Below, piece after piece: positions 44,180 through 52,137 of a stretch of 64,000 nucleotides of DNA (position 1 is the first letter of the stretch; the number at the start of each line of letters is the position of its first letter). The stretch is from Nocardia inohanensis NBRC 100128 (GTDB taxonomy: Bacteria > Actinomycetota > Actinomycetes > Mycobacteriales > Mycobacteriaceae), in the NCBI RefSeq assembly GCF_001612945.1, contig NZ_BDBK01000008.1, positions 1 through 64,000 on the forward strand. The letters run 5' to 3'. Under the pieces are notes generated by a model. It had not been told where the DNA came from. It made no database searches and saw only the letters and a list, made by a program, of their open reading frames with translations. A program made the position numbers and the translations under genes.

Positions 44180-45255
44180 TTCGCCACCTGCTCACCGCTC
44201 GGGCCGCTGGTCGCCGGGTAGGTGCCATTGGCGTAGGGATTGTCCTGATTGGTGTAGATGTCCTTGGCGGCGATCTTGCCCGCGGGCAGTTCGCCGTTGC
44301 GGACCAGCCAATCGATCCAGATCTGCAATTCACGCTCGGCGATGACGCCGCCCGCCACCGGAATTCCCGAACTCTTCCAGTACTGCAAGAGGTTCACGTT
44401 CTCGTTCCGCCCGCGCTTCTCGATGATCGACTTGAATTCGGCGAGCACCTCCTCGCGTGGCGTGACTTGCAGCCAGCGGGTGGCCCGTGCGGTGCCCTGC
44501 ACGAAATCCCGCACCGCTTCCGGATGCGACTTGATGTAGTCGTTCCGGAAAACATAGGTGCCGTAATCGAATTGTCCGAACAGATCCTTGTCGGTATACA
44601 GCGTATGTATGCCGCCGCGCCCGACCGCGGTGTCCCGGAATACTCCGCCGAGGGCGGCCGCGTCGATCTGGCCGTTGCGGAGCGCGTCCTCGGTATTGGC
44701 CGGCGGCAGCACCACCAATTGCACCTGTTTGATCTCGGCGTCGCTGAGTCCCTGATCGTGCAACCACTGGCGGGTGATGAATTCGTGGTGCGCGCCCAAG
44801 GTGTTCACGCCGACCTTCTTGCCGATCAGATCGCGCGCCGCGGTGATTCCCGAATCGTCGCGCACGAAATACCCGGTGAAGGATTGCTCGTCCGCGCCAT
44901 AGGAACTGAGCACGGAGGTGACCGGCGCGCCGCCGGCGATGAGCTTGACGACCGCGCCGTTGAAGGCGCTGCCGAACTCGATCTGCTTGGTCGCGGCCGC
45001 CTGGATATTGGCCGGGCCGCTGGTGGTGTCGCCCTCCCAATGCAGCTCGATCTTGGTGAAGTAGCCGAGGTCGGCGGCGAGCTCGACGGCCGAGACCTGG
45101 CCGGTGGAGCCCTGATAGCGAATTACCGTGCGGCCGTCGGCGGTGGTGCCCGCCTCGGTTTTCGCGCAGCCGGTGAGCGTCGCGAGCGCGGCGGTGACGG
45201 CGACCGCGGCCACCAGGGCGCGGCGCAGCGGTGAGCTGCGGAGTGACAGATGCAT
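44176..45255 (-). CDS. sulfonate-type ABC transporter substrate-binding lipoprotein
   Basis: A 359-residue periplasm-side binding lipoprotein with lipobox LTGC, giving the lipidated cysteine at residue 30. It belongs to the SsuA/TauA NMT1-like group: VSAVELAADLGYFTKIELHW opens the first lobe, and GKKVGVNTLGAHHEFITRQW and ALRNGQIDAAAL follow. It is the first structural gene of a five-gene operon: binding protein, ATPase, permease, flavin monooxygenase, dioxygenase. A sulfur-type leader peptide lies 53 bases upstream. The ligand is probably an organosulfonate, but could be another organosulfur compound. Confidence 0.92.
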   Translation of the reverse strand: MHLSLRSSPLRRALVAAVAVTAALATLTGCAKTEAGTTADGRTVIRYQGSTGQVSAVELAADLGYFTKIELHWEGDTTSGPANIQAAATKQIEFGSAFNGAVVKLIAGGAPVTSVLSSYGADEQSFTGYFVRDDSGITAARDLIGKKVGVNTLGAHHEFITRQWLHDQGLSDAEIKQVQLVVLPPANTEDALRNGQIDAAALGGVFRDTAVGRGGIHTLYTDKDLFGQFDYGTYVFRNDYIKSHPEAVRDFVQGTARATRWLQVTPREEVLAEFKSIIEKRGRNENVNLLQYWKSSGIPVAGGVIAERELQIWIDWLVRNGELPAGKIAAKDIYTNQDNPYANGTYPATSGPSGEQVAK

Positions 45256-45276
45256 TGCTGATTCTTTCGGTGGGGA

Positions 45277-45289
45277 CGCCGGAACGGCG
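45277..45289 (-). other. hairpin between the leader peptide and the binding-protein gene
   Basis: On the transcript, CGCCG-TTC-CGGCG can form a short hairpin in the 53 bases separating the leader-peptide stop from the structural start. It might expose or hide the downstream ribosome-binding site depending on leader translation. This is a structural guess only. Confidence 0.3.
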
Positions 45290-45308
45290 AAGTTCGAATA
45301 CGAAGGAA

Positions 45309-45383
45309 TCAGGCGGAACAGATGCCGTGCGCGACACGCATGAGATCGACTGCGCGCCGGCGGGTGAGAAGCGAAGGCAGCAC
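45309..45383 (-). CDS. leader peptide, sulfur (cysteine) attenuation type
   Basis: A 24-codon frame starting at a GTG preceded by AAAGGA at 6 bases. The peptide runs MLPSLLTRRR, then AVDLMRVAHG and ICSA. RRxxVDLxRV followed by a late cysteine is the pattern of short actinobacterial leader peptides found before sulfur-uptake operons, where ribosome stalling at cysteine codons when charged Cys-tRNA is scarce is thought to raise downstream expression. Here it precedes a sulfonate transport and oxidation operon by 53 bases. The cysteine is encoded by TGT, a rare codon in this genome. The family match is by pattern, not by search. Confidence 0.75.
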   Translation of the reverse strand: MLPSLLTRRRAVDLMRVAHGICSA

Positions 45384-45506
45384 TCCGAATCCTTTGCGGG
45401 AGTAGTCCTGTGCGGAAATGGCGGTATTCACCGGTGGCCCATATGGTGCGGTGGGTTCGGGTCGCGCGGCAACCGCCGTTTCACGATGTGGAAATCAGCG
45501 TGATTC
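45384..45506 (-). promoter_or_regulatory. promoter region of the sulfonate operon
   Basis: The 123 bases between the IclR gene end and the leader peptide should contain the operon promoter. An imperfect dyad GTTTCAC-GAT-GTGGAAATC lies at 45478-45496 and could be bound by the IclR protein. No clear -10 or -35 pair is seen. Confidence 0.4.
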
Positions 45507-46283
45507 TTATTCGGCGCCGGAAAGCATTGGGGCGCCGGAGGTTTGGAAAAGCGGCGCGATACGGCCCGCGGCCACCCGCATGGCCGGCACGATATTGCGC
45601 ACCAGGGCGTCATCGAGGCGGGCCGACCGGGCCTGAACCGCCAGCGCGCCGCGCACCCGCCGGTCGGGCCCGAGAATGGGCACGGCGATGGCGCGGATCG
45701 GGTCCTCGGTCTCGATGAGCTCGCTGGCGAATCCGGTGCGGCGCACGCGATCCAGTGTGGTGTGGGGGAGGGCCGCGCGCGAATCCCGCTGGGCGGCATG
45801 GGCTTCCATGATGGCCCCGGTGGGAGAGTAGGCCAGCAGCGCATGCCCCACCGCGCTGGCGCGCAGCGGCTGGCGGGCCCGCGGCACCTGGTTGGGGCAG
45901 AAGAACACCGGCGGCCGGGCCTGGAAGACGGTCACCGCATCGCGGTCCTCGGCCACGCTCACGCTCACGGTGATCTTGATGCCCGCGGCCAGTGCGTACA
46001 GGTGCGGGGCGGCCGAATCCAGGCCGAGGCGGGTGAGCGCGGGCCGGGCGAGCGAGGCCAAGCCGTGACCTATGCGGTAACGATCGGTGGCCGGGTCCTG
46101 TTCGAGCAGGCCGCCGCGCACCAGCGCCTGGGCCAGCCGGTGGGTGGTGCTCACCGGTAGCCCGGCCCGGGCCGCCAGCTCCACCAGCGACAACTCCGGA
46201 TCGTTGCCCTCGAAGCAGCTCAGGACCTGGACGGCGCGGTCGACCGCGCGGGTGCCGGAACGGGGCTCGTCGGTGGTGCTCAT
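45507..46283 (-). CDS. IclR-family transcriptional regulator
   Basis: A 258-residue regulator. The N-terminal winged helix is AVDRAVQVLSCFEGNDPELS, then LVELAARAGLPVSTTHRLAQ, with YRIGHGLASLARPAL ending the domain. The C-terminal GAF-like effector domain has DAVTVFQARPPVFFCPNQVP and ASAVGHALLAYSPTGAIM, with the closing REVRAIAVPIL-like segment IRAIAVPILGPDRRVRGAL. GGCAGGAGC lies 6 bases before the ATG. It reads in the same direction as the sulfonate operon that follows and is its most likely controller; the effector is unknown. Confidence 0.9.
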   Translation of the reverse strand: MSTTDEPRSGTRAVDRAVQVLSCFEGNDPELSLVELAARAGLPVSTTHRLAQALVRGGLLEQDPATDRYRIGHGLASLARPALTRLGLDSAAPHLYALAAGIKITVSVSVAEDRDAVTVFQARPPVFFCPNQVPRARQPLRASAVGHALLAYSPTGAIMEAHAAQRDSRAALPHTTLDRVRRTGFASELIETEDPIRAIAVPILGPDRRVRGALAVQARSARLDDALVRNIVPAMRVAAGRIAPLFQTSGAPMLSGAE

Positions 46284-46474
46284 GGCTGCTCCTGCCGAGG
46301 GGTGAGAGGGCGTTCCCGGCACTATCCCCAGTGCGCCGACCTGGGGCAATGATTGCGCGCAGCGCGATCCCAGCCGGTCAGCGCGCGAATGCCGAGCCGC
46401 CGCCCCGGTAATTGGCGGATAACGGCATCGCTTTGTTTCGGGTTTGTATTACGCGAGCCGGATCACTAAATGCC

Positions 46475-46490
46475 CGTGACCTCCGTCACA
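46475..46490. promoter_or_regulatory. CRP-type site upstream of the Rpf gene
   Basis: CGTGA-CCTCCG-TCACA fits the cAMP-receptor consensus TGTGA-N6-TCACA in all but one position. It lies about 285 bases before the rpf start codon, within a 492-base gene-free stretch. In M. tuberculosis the rpfA promoter is a known CRP target, which makes the match meaningful; binding here is inferred. Confidence 0.6.
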
Positions 46491-46775
46491 AAATTGCCGG
46501 TGAATTCGGCGTTTGTAATTTACCGGGCATCGGATGTCAGCTGCGAAAAGCCGCAATTTGTACCGAATGCCACTTTGTCAACCCCTCGTAATCCGAACGT
46601 GATTCGTCGTGATAGTTCCGTTACCGTCGCTCTCGGCTCGGATAACCGAGCTCGTACTCGAATCGCCGAACACCGGCAAGCCCGTCCCGCGATTCGAACG
46701 CAACCGACATCCCTGGGGACGGGGACCCGCAGCTCGGAGCGCGGGCCGGCAGGGCGCAGGCAGGGAACCGAACTT
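46491..46775 (+). promoter_or_regulatory. long structured leader region before rpf
   Basis: The stretch has no convincing gene and is rich in inverted repeats. GCTCGG-ATAA-CCGAGC makes a hairpin at 46636-46651, and CGAATCGC (46659-46666) pairs with GCGATTCG (46689-46696). Rpf genes of actinobacteria often carry c-di-AMP riboswitches in their leaders, but I do not find that riboswitch's conserved GGGGxGAA-type blocks here. So it is an unclassified structured leader. Confidence 0.4.
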
Positions 46776-47111
46776 ATGCATCGCAACCGGAAGCTCACCA
46801 CCCGCATGCTCGCCGCCACCGCGGCCGTCGGCGCGCTCGTGTCCGTCCCGTTCGCGCTGTCCACCGCGACCGCGTCGGCCGCCAGTGGCGACTGGGATGC
46901 TGTCGCGCAGTGTGAGAGCAGCGGCAACTGGGGCGCCAACACCGGCAACGGCTTCTACGGTGGCCTCCAGTTCACCCAGAGTACCTGGAACGCCTACGGC
47001 GGCGCGGGCAACGCTGCCAACGCCAGCCGCGAGGAGCAGATCCGCGTGGCCGAGAACGTGCTGGCCGGCCAGGGCCGCGGCGCGTGGCCGGTCTGCGGCG
47101 CTTACCTGTAA
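46776..47111 (+). CDS. resuscitation-promoting factor (Rpf), short secreted type
   Basis: A 111-residue secreted muralytic enzyme that cleaves peptidoglycan and helps dormant actinobacteria resume growth. A signal peptide ends about ATASA. The Rpf domain follows at once: WDAVAQCESSGNW carries the catalytic glutamate E47, then NGFYGGLQFTQSTWNAYGG, and ENVLAGQGRGAWPVC with the second disulfide cysteine (C46-C107). There is no LysM or G5 domain, like the RpfC/D/E group. It has its own long leader with a CRP-type site and ends at a strong terminator. Confidence 0.93.
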   Translation: MHRNRKLTTRMLAATAAVGALVSVPFALSTATASAASGDWDAVAQCESSGNWGANTGNGFYGGLQFTQSTWNAYGGAGNAANASREEQIRVAENVLAGQGRGAWPVCGAYL

Positions 47112-47135
47112 GCGCTTCGGCACCGCAGCACATCA

Positions 47136-47166
47136 CGAGCCCCCACCGTCCCGCGGTGGGGGCTCG
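47136..47166. terminator. 13-base-pair hairpin, bidirectional terminator
   Basis: CGAGCCCCCACCG pairs perfectly with CGGTGGGGGCTCG over a 5-base loop. It lies between the convergent rpf and ABC ATPase genes. Confidence 0.85.
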
Positions 47167-47200
47167 CGGCGTGTCGGGGCGATGGGATCGGCGGATGGGC

Positions 47201-47998
47201 CTAGGTGTGCGCGTCGTAGATCGCCCGCGCCAGTTCCGACTTCAGGGCTTGGAAATCAGGCATGGCGGTCACCGCGAGGGACCGGACCCCGCCGGGCTCG
47301 TCACCCGGCAACTCCACCCGCCGATCCACGATCACCCGCCCCGGCCGGGCGCTCATCACCAGCACCCGGGTGGAGAGGAACACGGCCTCCTCCACCGAAT
47401 GCGTCACGAACACAATGGTTTTCCCGGCCTGCCGCCACAGGCGCAGCAGCTCCACCTGCAAACGTTCGCGGGTGAGCTGATCGAGGGCGCCGAACGGTTC
47501 GTCCATGAGGATGATGCGCGGGTCGTTGATGAGCACCCGGGCGATCTGGGCGCGCTGCTGCATGCCGCCGGAGAGTTCGTAGGGGCGTTTGCCCGCGGCG
47601 TCGGTGAGACCGACCAGTTCGAGCAGGCGGTCGGCCTCGGCACGGCGGGTCCTCTTGTCCACGCCACGGCATTTCGGGCCGAACTCGACATTGCCGCGTA
47701 CTGACAGCCACGGGTAGAGGGTGGGGGCCTGGAAGACCACGCCTCGTTCCGGGGCGGGTCCCGCGATGCGGTCGTCGCCCACGCGCAGGGCACCGGTGCT
47801 GGGTTCCAGGAAGCCGCCGAGCAATTGCAGCAGGGTGGTCTTGCCGCAGCCGGACGGGCCGACGATGCTGACGAATTCGCCGGGTTCGATGACCAGATCG
47901 GTGGGGGAAAGGGCGACGGTGGAGCCGGTGGCGGTCTCGTAGGTCTTCGAGACCTCGGTCAGTACCACGCGGTCACGGGTGTCGACGGCGGCTGTCAT
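47201..47998 (-). CDS. ABC transporter ATP-binding protein (TauB/SsuB type), second system
   Basis: A 265-residue ATPase of the nitrate/sulfonate/taurine group. Walker A is GPSGCGKTT at 47-55, the signature is LSGGMQQR at 142-149, Walker B is IILMDEP, followed by FGALDQLTRE and the switch histidine in FVTHSVEEAVFLS. The segment VVFQAPTLYPWLSVRGNVEF is close to TauB proteins. It is the last gene of a permease-binding protein-ATPase operon and overlaps the binding-protein stop by 4 bases. Confidence 0.93.
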   Translation of the reverse strand: MTAAVDTRDRVVLTEVSKTYETATGSTVALSPTDLVIEPGEFVSIVGPSGCGKTTLLQLLGGFLEPSTGALRVGDDRIAGPAPERGVVFQAPTLYPWLSVRGNVEFGPKCRGVDKRTRRAEADRLLELVGLTDAAGKRPYELSGGMQQRAQIARVLINDPRIILMDEPFGALDQLTRERLQVELLRLWRQAGKTIVFVTHSVEEAVFLSTRVLVMSARPGRVIVDRRVELPGDEPGGVRSLAVTAMPDFQALKSELARAIYDAHT

Positions 47999-49047
47999 TT
48001 CGTGCTCACCGCGCCGTCGGCGTAGACGGCCCCCGCATAGGTCTCCGGGGTGGCGAGCCCCTGAATCTCGCCCTGGCTCAACAGGAATTCGGCCGCGGAA
48101 CGCAGATCGCTGCCCAGCTGCTTGCCGAGGTAGGCCGCTCCGGCCTGCGCCGGCGCGTCGAGATAGCCGTACTCACCCAGTTGCTTGCGGATATCGGCGA
48201 CGGGGACACCCAGCTGCGCGGAGATACGGGTGGCGGCCGCATCGGGCGAAGTGTTGATCAGCTTGACCGCCCAGTTCTGCGCGGCCGTCCATACCTCCAG
48301 GAAGCGGGGATTGGCGGCGACGAACTCGGCGCGCGCGCCCTCGAGGTCGTAGGTCGGTTTGCCCGCCTTGGCGGTCTCGGCGGCGCTGGTGATCACATGC
48401 CCGTTCTTGGTCAGCTCCGACAGTGTCGGCTCCCAGACGAACGCCGCGTCGATGCCGCTGTCTCGCCACGCCGCCGCGATCGCGTCGGGCTGCATATTGA
48501 CCAGGGTGACGTCGCGTTCGATTCCGGCGGCGGTGAGCGCGGCCAGCAGACTGTAGTGCGAGGTGCTCGCGAACGGCACCGCGATCTTCTTGCCGCGCAA
48601 TCCGGTCACGCTGGTGACAGCCGGGTCCTTCACCACCAGTGATTCGGCCGCGCCGATCACATCGTGCACCCACACCACCTTCATGGCGATATTCAGTGGG
48701 GCCGAAATCGCCCGCGCGGCAGCGGAACTGCCGAGCAAGCCCATATCCACGGAATTGGATCCGAATGCCTGGATGACGGTGGCCCCGGAGGCGAACTTGC
48801 TCCAGGTGATCTTCGCCTTGGGCAGGCAGGTCTCCAGCACGCCGGCGTCCTTGACGACCAGCGCACCATTGGGAATATCCTGGTAGCCGAGTCGCACTGT
48901 GCCGGTGAAGGATTCGTCCACCGCGACCGGGCAGGCGACTTGCTCCCCGCCGTCCCGCGATTGCGCGGTGCGCCCGGATTCGACGCAGCCGGTCAGTGTG
49001 ACGGTCAGCGCACCGGCCAATGCCAGCGCCGCGAAAGTGGCTTTCAC
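47995..49047 (-). CDS. taurine-type ABC transporter substrate-binding lipoprotein
   Basis: A 350-residue binding lipoprotein, with lipobox LTGC and the cysteine at about residue 21. The fold is TauA-like: TVRLGYQDIPNGALVVKDAG, then ITWSKFASGATVIQAFGSNS and DMGLLGSSAAARAISAPLNI, followed by GKKIAVPFASTSHYSLLAAL, a set of blocks typical of taurine-binding proteins. The GTG at 49047 overlaps the permease stop as GTGA. No sulfonate-oxidising enzyme accompanies this second system. Confidence 0.92.
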   Translation of the reverse strand: MKATFAALALAGALTVTLTGCVESGRTAQSRDGGEQVACPVAVDESFTGTVRLGYQDIPNGALVVKDAGVLETCLPKAKITWSKFASGATVIQAFGSNSVDMGLLGSSAAARAISAPLNIAMKVVWVHDVIGAAESLVVKDPAVTSVTGLRGKKIAVPFASTSHYSLLAALTAAGIERDVTLVNMQPDAIAAAWRDSGIDAAFVWEPTLSELTKNGHVITSAAETAKAGKPTYDLEGARAEFVAANPRFLEVWTAAQNWAVKLINTSPDAAATRISAQLGVPVADIRKQLGEYGYLDAPAQAGAAYLGKQLGSDLRSAAEFLLSQGEIQGLATPETYAGAVYADGAVSTK

Positions 49048-49952
49048 GCTTTGCCTTTCCACGGCACGACCAACGCGCCGATCCATTTGATGCCCGCGTC
49101 CAGAGTCAGCGCGGTCAATCCGATGACGATGATGCAGGCCATGGTCAGCGCCGTATTCAATTGCTGACCGGCCAGGAACGCCAGGCCGCCGATACCGGGG
49201 ATGCCATTGTCGAGTTCGGCGGCGACCACGGTGGTCCAGGCGAATCCGATCGCCACCCGGATACCGCCGATCACATCGGGCAGGGTGGCGGGCAGCAAGA
49301 CCCGGGTGACTACCTGAATCCGGTTCGCGCCCAGGGACCGTGCCGCGTTGACCCGGTCCGCCGAGACGCCGTGCACGCCGGAGATCGTCGCGATGACCAC
49401 CGGCGGGAACGCGGCCAGGAACAGCAGCCAGATCTTGGAGGTATCGCCGATGCCGAACCAGACGATGAGCAGCCCGATGTATCCCAGCGGCGGCAGGGTA
49501 CGCAGGAAGTTCAGGTACGGCTCCACCACCGCGCCGATGGTTTTCGAGGTGCCGAGTACGAAACCCACCAGCGGCCCGAGGACCACGGCCGCGCCCGCCC
49601 CGATGGCGATGCGCTGCAAACTGGCGACCAAGTGCTCCCACAGGAAGTAGTTCTGCTCCCCGCGCACCTCTCGTGGCACGCCGGGCGCGATCTCGTGCCA
49701 GCTGTTGGCGCGCAGGAACGCCTCCCACACCGCTCCGGGCCCCGGCAGGAATCGCGGATCGACCAGTTCGAAGGCCGCGACCAGCCACCACACGGTCACG
49801 AACGCGACCAGCGACAGCACCCGCACCGCGATGGCGCGCGCCCGCGACCCGGCGAAACCCGTTCGCGCCCTCCTCGTTTCGCGCGGCACCGGCGGGGCCG
49901 CGCCGTCCTCGCTGGTCGTGCCGTCGGCGACGGCGATCGGGGGAGAGGTCAC
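49044..49952 (-). CDS. ABC transporter permease (TauC type)
   Basis: A 302-residue inner-membrane permease with six or seven membrane segments. After a cytoplasmic start of about 40 residues, VLSLVAFVTVWWLVAAFELV is the first. The coupling motif is NAARSLGANRIQVVTRVLLPA, with the EAA core AARSLGAN. The order of genes in this system is permease, binding protein, ATPase, in contrast to the other. The GTG at 49952 is chosen since conservation starts there; GGAAAGG lies some 11 bases upstream. The promoter shares a gap with the divergent PPOX gene. Confidence 0.88.
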   Translation of the reverse strand: MTSPPIAVADGTTSEDGAAPPVPRETRRARTGFAGSRARAIAVRVLSLVAFVTVWWLVAAFELVDPRFLPGPGAVWEAFLRANSWHEIAPGVPREVRGEQNYFLWEHLVASLQRIAIGAGAAVVLGPLVGFVLGTSKTIGAVVEPYLNFLRTLPPLGYIGLLIVWFGIGDTSKIWLLFLAAFPPVVIATISGVHGVSADRVNAARSLGANRIQVVTRVLLPATLPDVIGGIRVAIGFAWTTVVAAELDNGIPGIGGLAFLAGQQLNTALTMACIIVIGLTALTLDAGIKWIGALVVPWKGKA

Positions 49953-50091
49953 GCGGGGGACTGCCTTTCCGGTCGAAGGGGGTGGACCGACGATCCCGAC
50001 CCAGGCCGAAACCGTCCGGTCCGATCCTGTCCCCGTTCGAACGCCGCGAACACCTCCACGATCACCGTGATTCGAAGTCACCCGTCCGCGA

Positions 50092-50107
50092 CGCGACGGC
50101 AATCACA
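50092..50107. promoter_or_regulatory. degenerate CRP-type site in a divergent promoter
   Basis: CGCGA-CGGCAA-TCACA differs by only two bases from the perfect CRP-type site at 54176-54191, sharing a 15-base run with it. It lies 62 bases before the PPOX gene and 140 before the permease gene. Confidence 0.35.
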
Positions 50108-50168
50108 AATTATCGCCTCGTTATCGAACCTCCACGTGATCTCGCCCGCCGGTTCCTACGCTCACACC

Positions 50169-51104
50169 ATGACAGTTACCTGGCCCGACGAAGTCGACGC
50201 CGTCCTCGCCGGAGATCTGACCTGCGGCCTCGCCTACCTGACGCCGGCCGGCGGTGCGGTCGTCACCGCGGTGGCCCCGATCGGGCTGCGTGACCGCACC
50301 GCGGGCACCGTCGGCTTCACCACCTCCCTCGGGTTCGGTAAGAAGCTCGACCGCATGAAGCGAAACCCCAAGGTGGCCCTGGCTTTTCACACTCGCGAGC
50401 ACGGCCTCGGCGCGCCGGAGAACCAGCGTTACGTCCTGGTGCAGGGCACCGCCACCTTCGACGAACACCCCGATCAAGCCATCCTCGACAGCATCGGCGT
50501 CCAAGCCACCCCGTATCTGGGCGCCCCGCGTCGCGGCCGTTTCTGGGACCGCTGGCTCAGCGCCTATTACGCGGACCGCGTGCTGGTGACCGTGCAGGTC
50601 GATCGCGTCATCGTCTGGCCCGACCTCACGGCCGCCAAATCACCCGAGGTGTACGGCGATCCGTTGCCGAGCGCACCGTCCGCGCCGCAAGCACCGCCCG
50701 CCAAAGGCACCGCGCCCCGCGTCGACGTGGCGAAGGCGGCCCGCAGGGCGGCGAAGCTTCCGCATCGGTTGCTCGCCTACCGTCAATCCGACGGTTACCC
50801 CGCCGTGGTCCCGGTCCGAATCTCCACCTCCGGGCCCGAGGGCATACACCTCACCGTGCCCGATTCCGTCCCCGAATCCGGCCGTCGCGCAGGGCTGCTC
50901 GCTCATGCCTATCGCCCGGCCCTCGTCGGTCTGGAGACCCGTCAGCACACCGGGTGGCTCGAGGTGACCGCCGACGATGCCGTCTACTCCCCGCATACCA
51001 GCGGCGGTTTCATCGCACCCCCGAACAAGACCCTCCTGCTGCTGGCCAATGGGTTCATGGCCCGGCGTGGCCTGAAACGAGCCGGTATAGACCGTTCGGT
51101 TTGA
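50169..51104 (+). CDS. pyridoxamine 5'-phosphate oxidase-fold protein, duplicated barrel
   Basis: A 311-residue protein with a PPOX-type split barrel at the N-terminus: LTCGLAYLTPAGGAVVTAVA, GTVGFTTSLGFGKKLDRMKR, NPKVALAFHTREHG and RYVLVQGTATFDEH. A second half (about 190-300) has a related strand pattern (LLAYRQSDGYPAVVPVRIS), suggesting two barrels. Cofactor may be FMN, F420 or heme. The ATG at 50169 is clear. The next gene begins immediately after its stop. Confidence 0.82.
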   Translation: MTVTWPDEVDAVLAGDLTCGLAYLTPAGGAVVTAVAPIGLRDRTAGTVGFTTSLGFGKKLDRMKRNPKVALAFHTREHGLGAPENQRYVLVQGTATFDEHPDQAILDSIGVQATPYLGAPRRGRFWDRWLSAYYADRVLVTVQVDRVIVWPDLTAAKSPEVYGDPLPSAPSAPQAPPAKGTAPRVDVAKAARRAAKLPHRLLAYRQSDGYPAVVPVRISTSGPEGIHLTVPDSVPESGRRAGLLAHAYRPALVGLETRQHTGWLEVTADDAVYSPHTSGGFIAPPNKTLLLLANGFMARRGLKRAGIDRSV

Positions 51105-52136
51105 ATGCTTCGCTATGCTCCGCCGGTGATCGAAGGCACCATCCCATTGCGAACCGCAGTCGTACTGCGGGATACGGCGGCCAAGGTGGGCGCGACGCCC
51201 TGGCACCTGGCCGGCTTCTCGGAGATGGATTCGGGGCGGCACGGGGACGAGCGGCTGCGGGTGCCCATCGAATCCGCTTGGCGGTTATGGGAATTGATCG
51301 GGGCGACCGGGGGACCGGGAGCCGGGTTGTGCGCGTCCGCGGCGGCCGATCGCGGCGTGCTCGGGGTTTGGGACTACCTGTTCACCAGCCGGGCGACACT
51401 GGCCGAGAGCCTGCGCGCGGTGATGGAGTTCCGTTCGGCGGTGACCGATCCCGCGGTGGTGTGGGAGGTCATCGAGGACGGCCGGGTGATGACGGTCCGG
51501 GTGGGCGTCGCCGCCGAGGCCGATCCGGTCTTCGTGCCGGTCGAGGAGTTCGTGCTGTCGCTCATCCTGCGGCGGGTGCGCGAGGCCACCGGAGAGCATG
51601 TGGTGCCGGCCCGAGTGGCGTTCACGCACCGGGTGACCCAGCGGCGGCGCGATCTGATCGACGAATTCGGCACCGGGCGAATCGATTTCGGTGCGCCGTA
51701 TTCGGAGATCACGTTCCTGGACGCGGGAGCCCTGCCCACCGGCGGTGACCCGGGCCTGGGCGATGTGCTCTGCCGGTACGCCGGACTGATGCTGGAGACC
51801 TCGCGCAAGGCGCCGGACTGGCGGGACAAACTGCACGCCGCGATATCGGATGCGCTGGCCTGCGGTGAGATCGGCCTCGACGGGGTGGCGCAGCGGCTGG
51901 CGATCAGCCCGCGCACCCTCCAGCGCCGCCTGGCCGACATGGACACCACCTGGAGCGCGGAGATCGAGAACGTGCGGCACGAGCAGGCCCGGAACCTGCT
52001 GCGCGACACCGAACTTCCGGTCCAGACCATTGCGGCGCGGGTGGGGTACACCGATGCCCGCACCCTGCGCCGCGCCTTCCATCGCTGGTCCGGTCAGACT
52101 CCCGACGCGTTCCGCAAGCAGACGGCCGGAAGGTAG
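51105..52136 (+). CDS. AraC-family transcriptional regulator
   Basis: A 343-residue regulator of the ArgR/OruR-like AraC subgroup. The N-terminal half resembles the arabinose-binding-like domain of such regulators (RVPIESAWRLWELIGATGGP, GVWDYLFTSRATLAESLRAV). The C-terminal AraC helix-turn-helix pair is VAQRLAISPRTLQRRLADM and ARVGYTDARTLRRAFHRWSG, with QTPDAFRK closing. The ATG at 51105 directly follows the upstream stop, but a GTG at 51126 is possible. It overlaps nothing and is convergent with the hydrolase gene. Confidence 0.9.
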   Translation: MLRYAPPVIEGTIPLRTAVVLRDTAAKVGATPWHLAGFSEMDSGRHGDERLRVPIESAWRLWELIGATGGPGAGLCASAAADRGVLGVWDYLFTSRATLAESLRAVMEFRSAVTDPAVVWEVIEDGRVMTVRVGVAAEADPVFVPVEEFVLSLILRRVREATGEHVVPARVAFTHRVTQRRRDLIDEFGTGRIDFGAPYSEITFLDAGALPTGGDPGLGDVLCRYAGLMLETSRKAPDWRDKLHAAISDALACGEIGLDGVAQRLAISPRTLQRRLADMDTTWSAEIENVRHEQARNLLRDTELPVQTIAARVGYTDARTLRRAFHRWSGQTPDAFRKQTAGR

Positions 52137-52137
52137 G

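Noticed and set aside
46440..46775. c-di-AMP (ydaO-type) riboswitch before rpf
   Set aside because: The position is right for this class, but I cannot find its conserved GGGGxGAA-like and GxxAGxUxA blocks. Kept only as an unclassified structured leader.
49953..50168. leader peptide before the second ABC operon
   Set aside because: I read the frames of the leftward strand and found no RRxxVDLxRV...C peptide; one short frame ending at the permease start has no family pattern.
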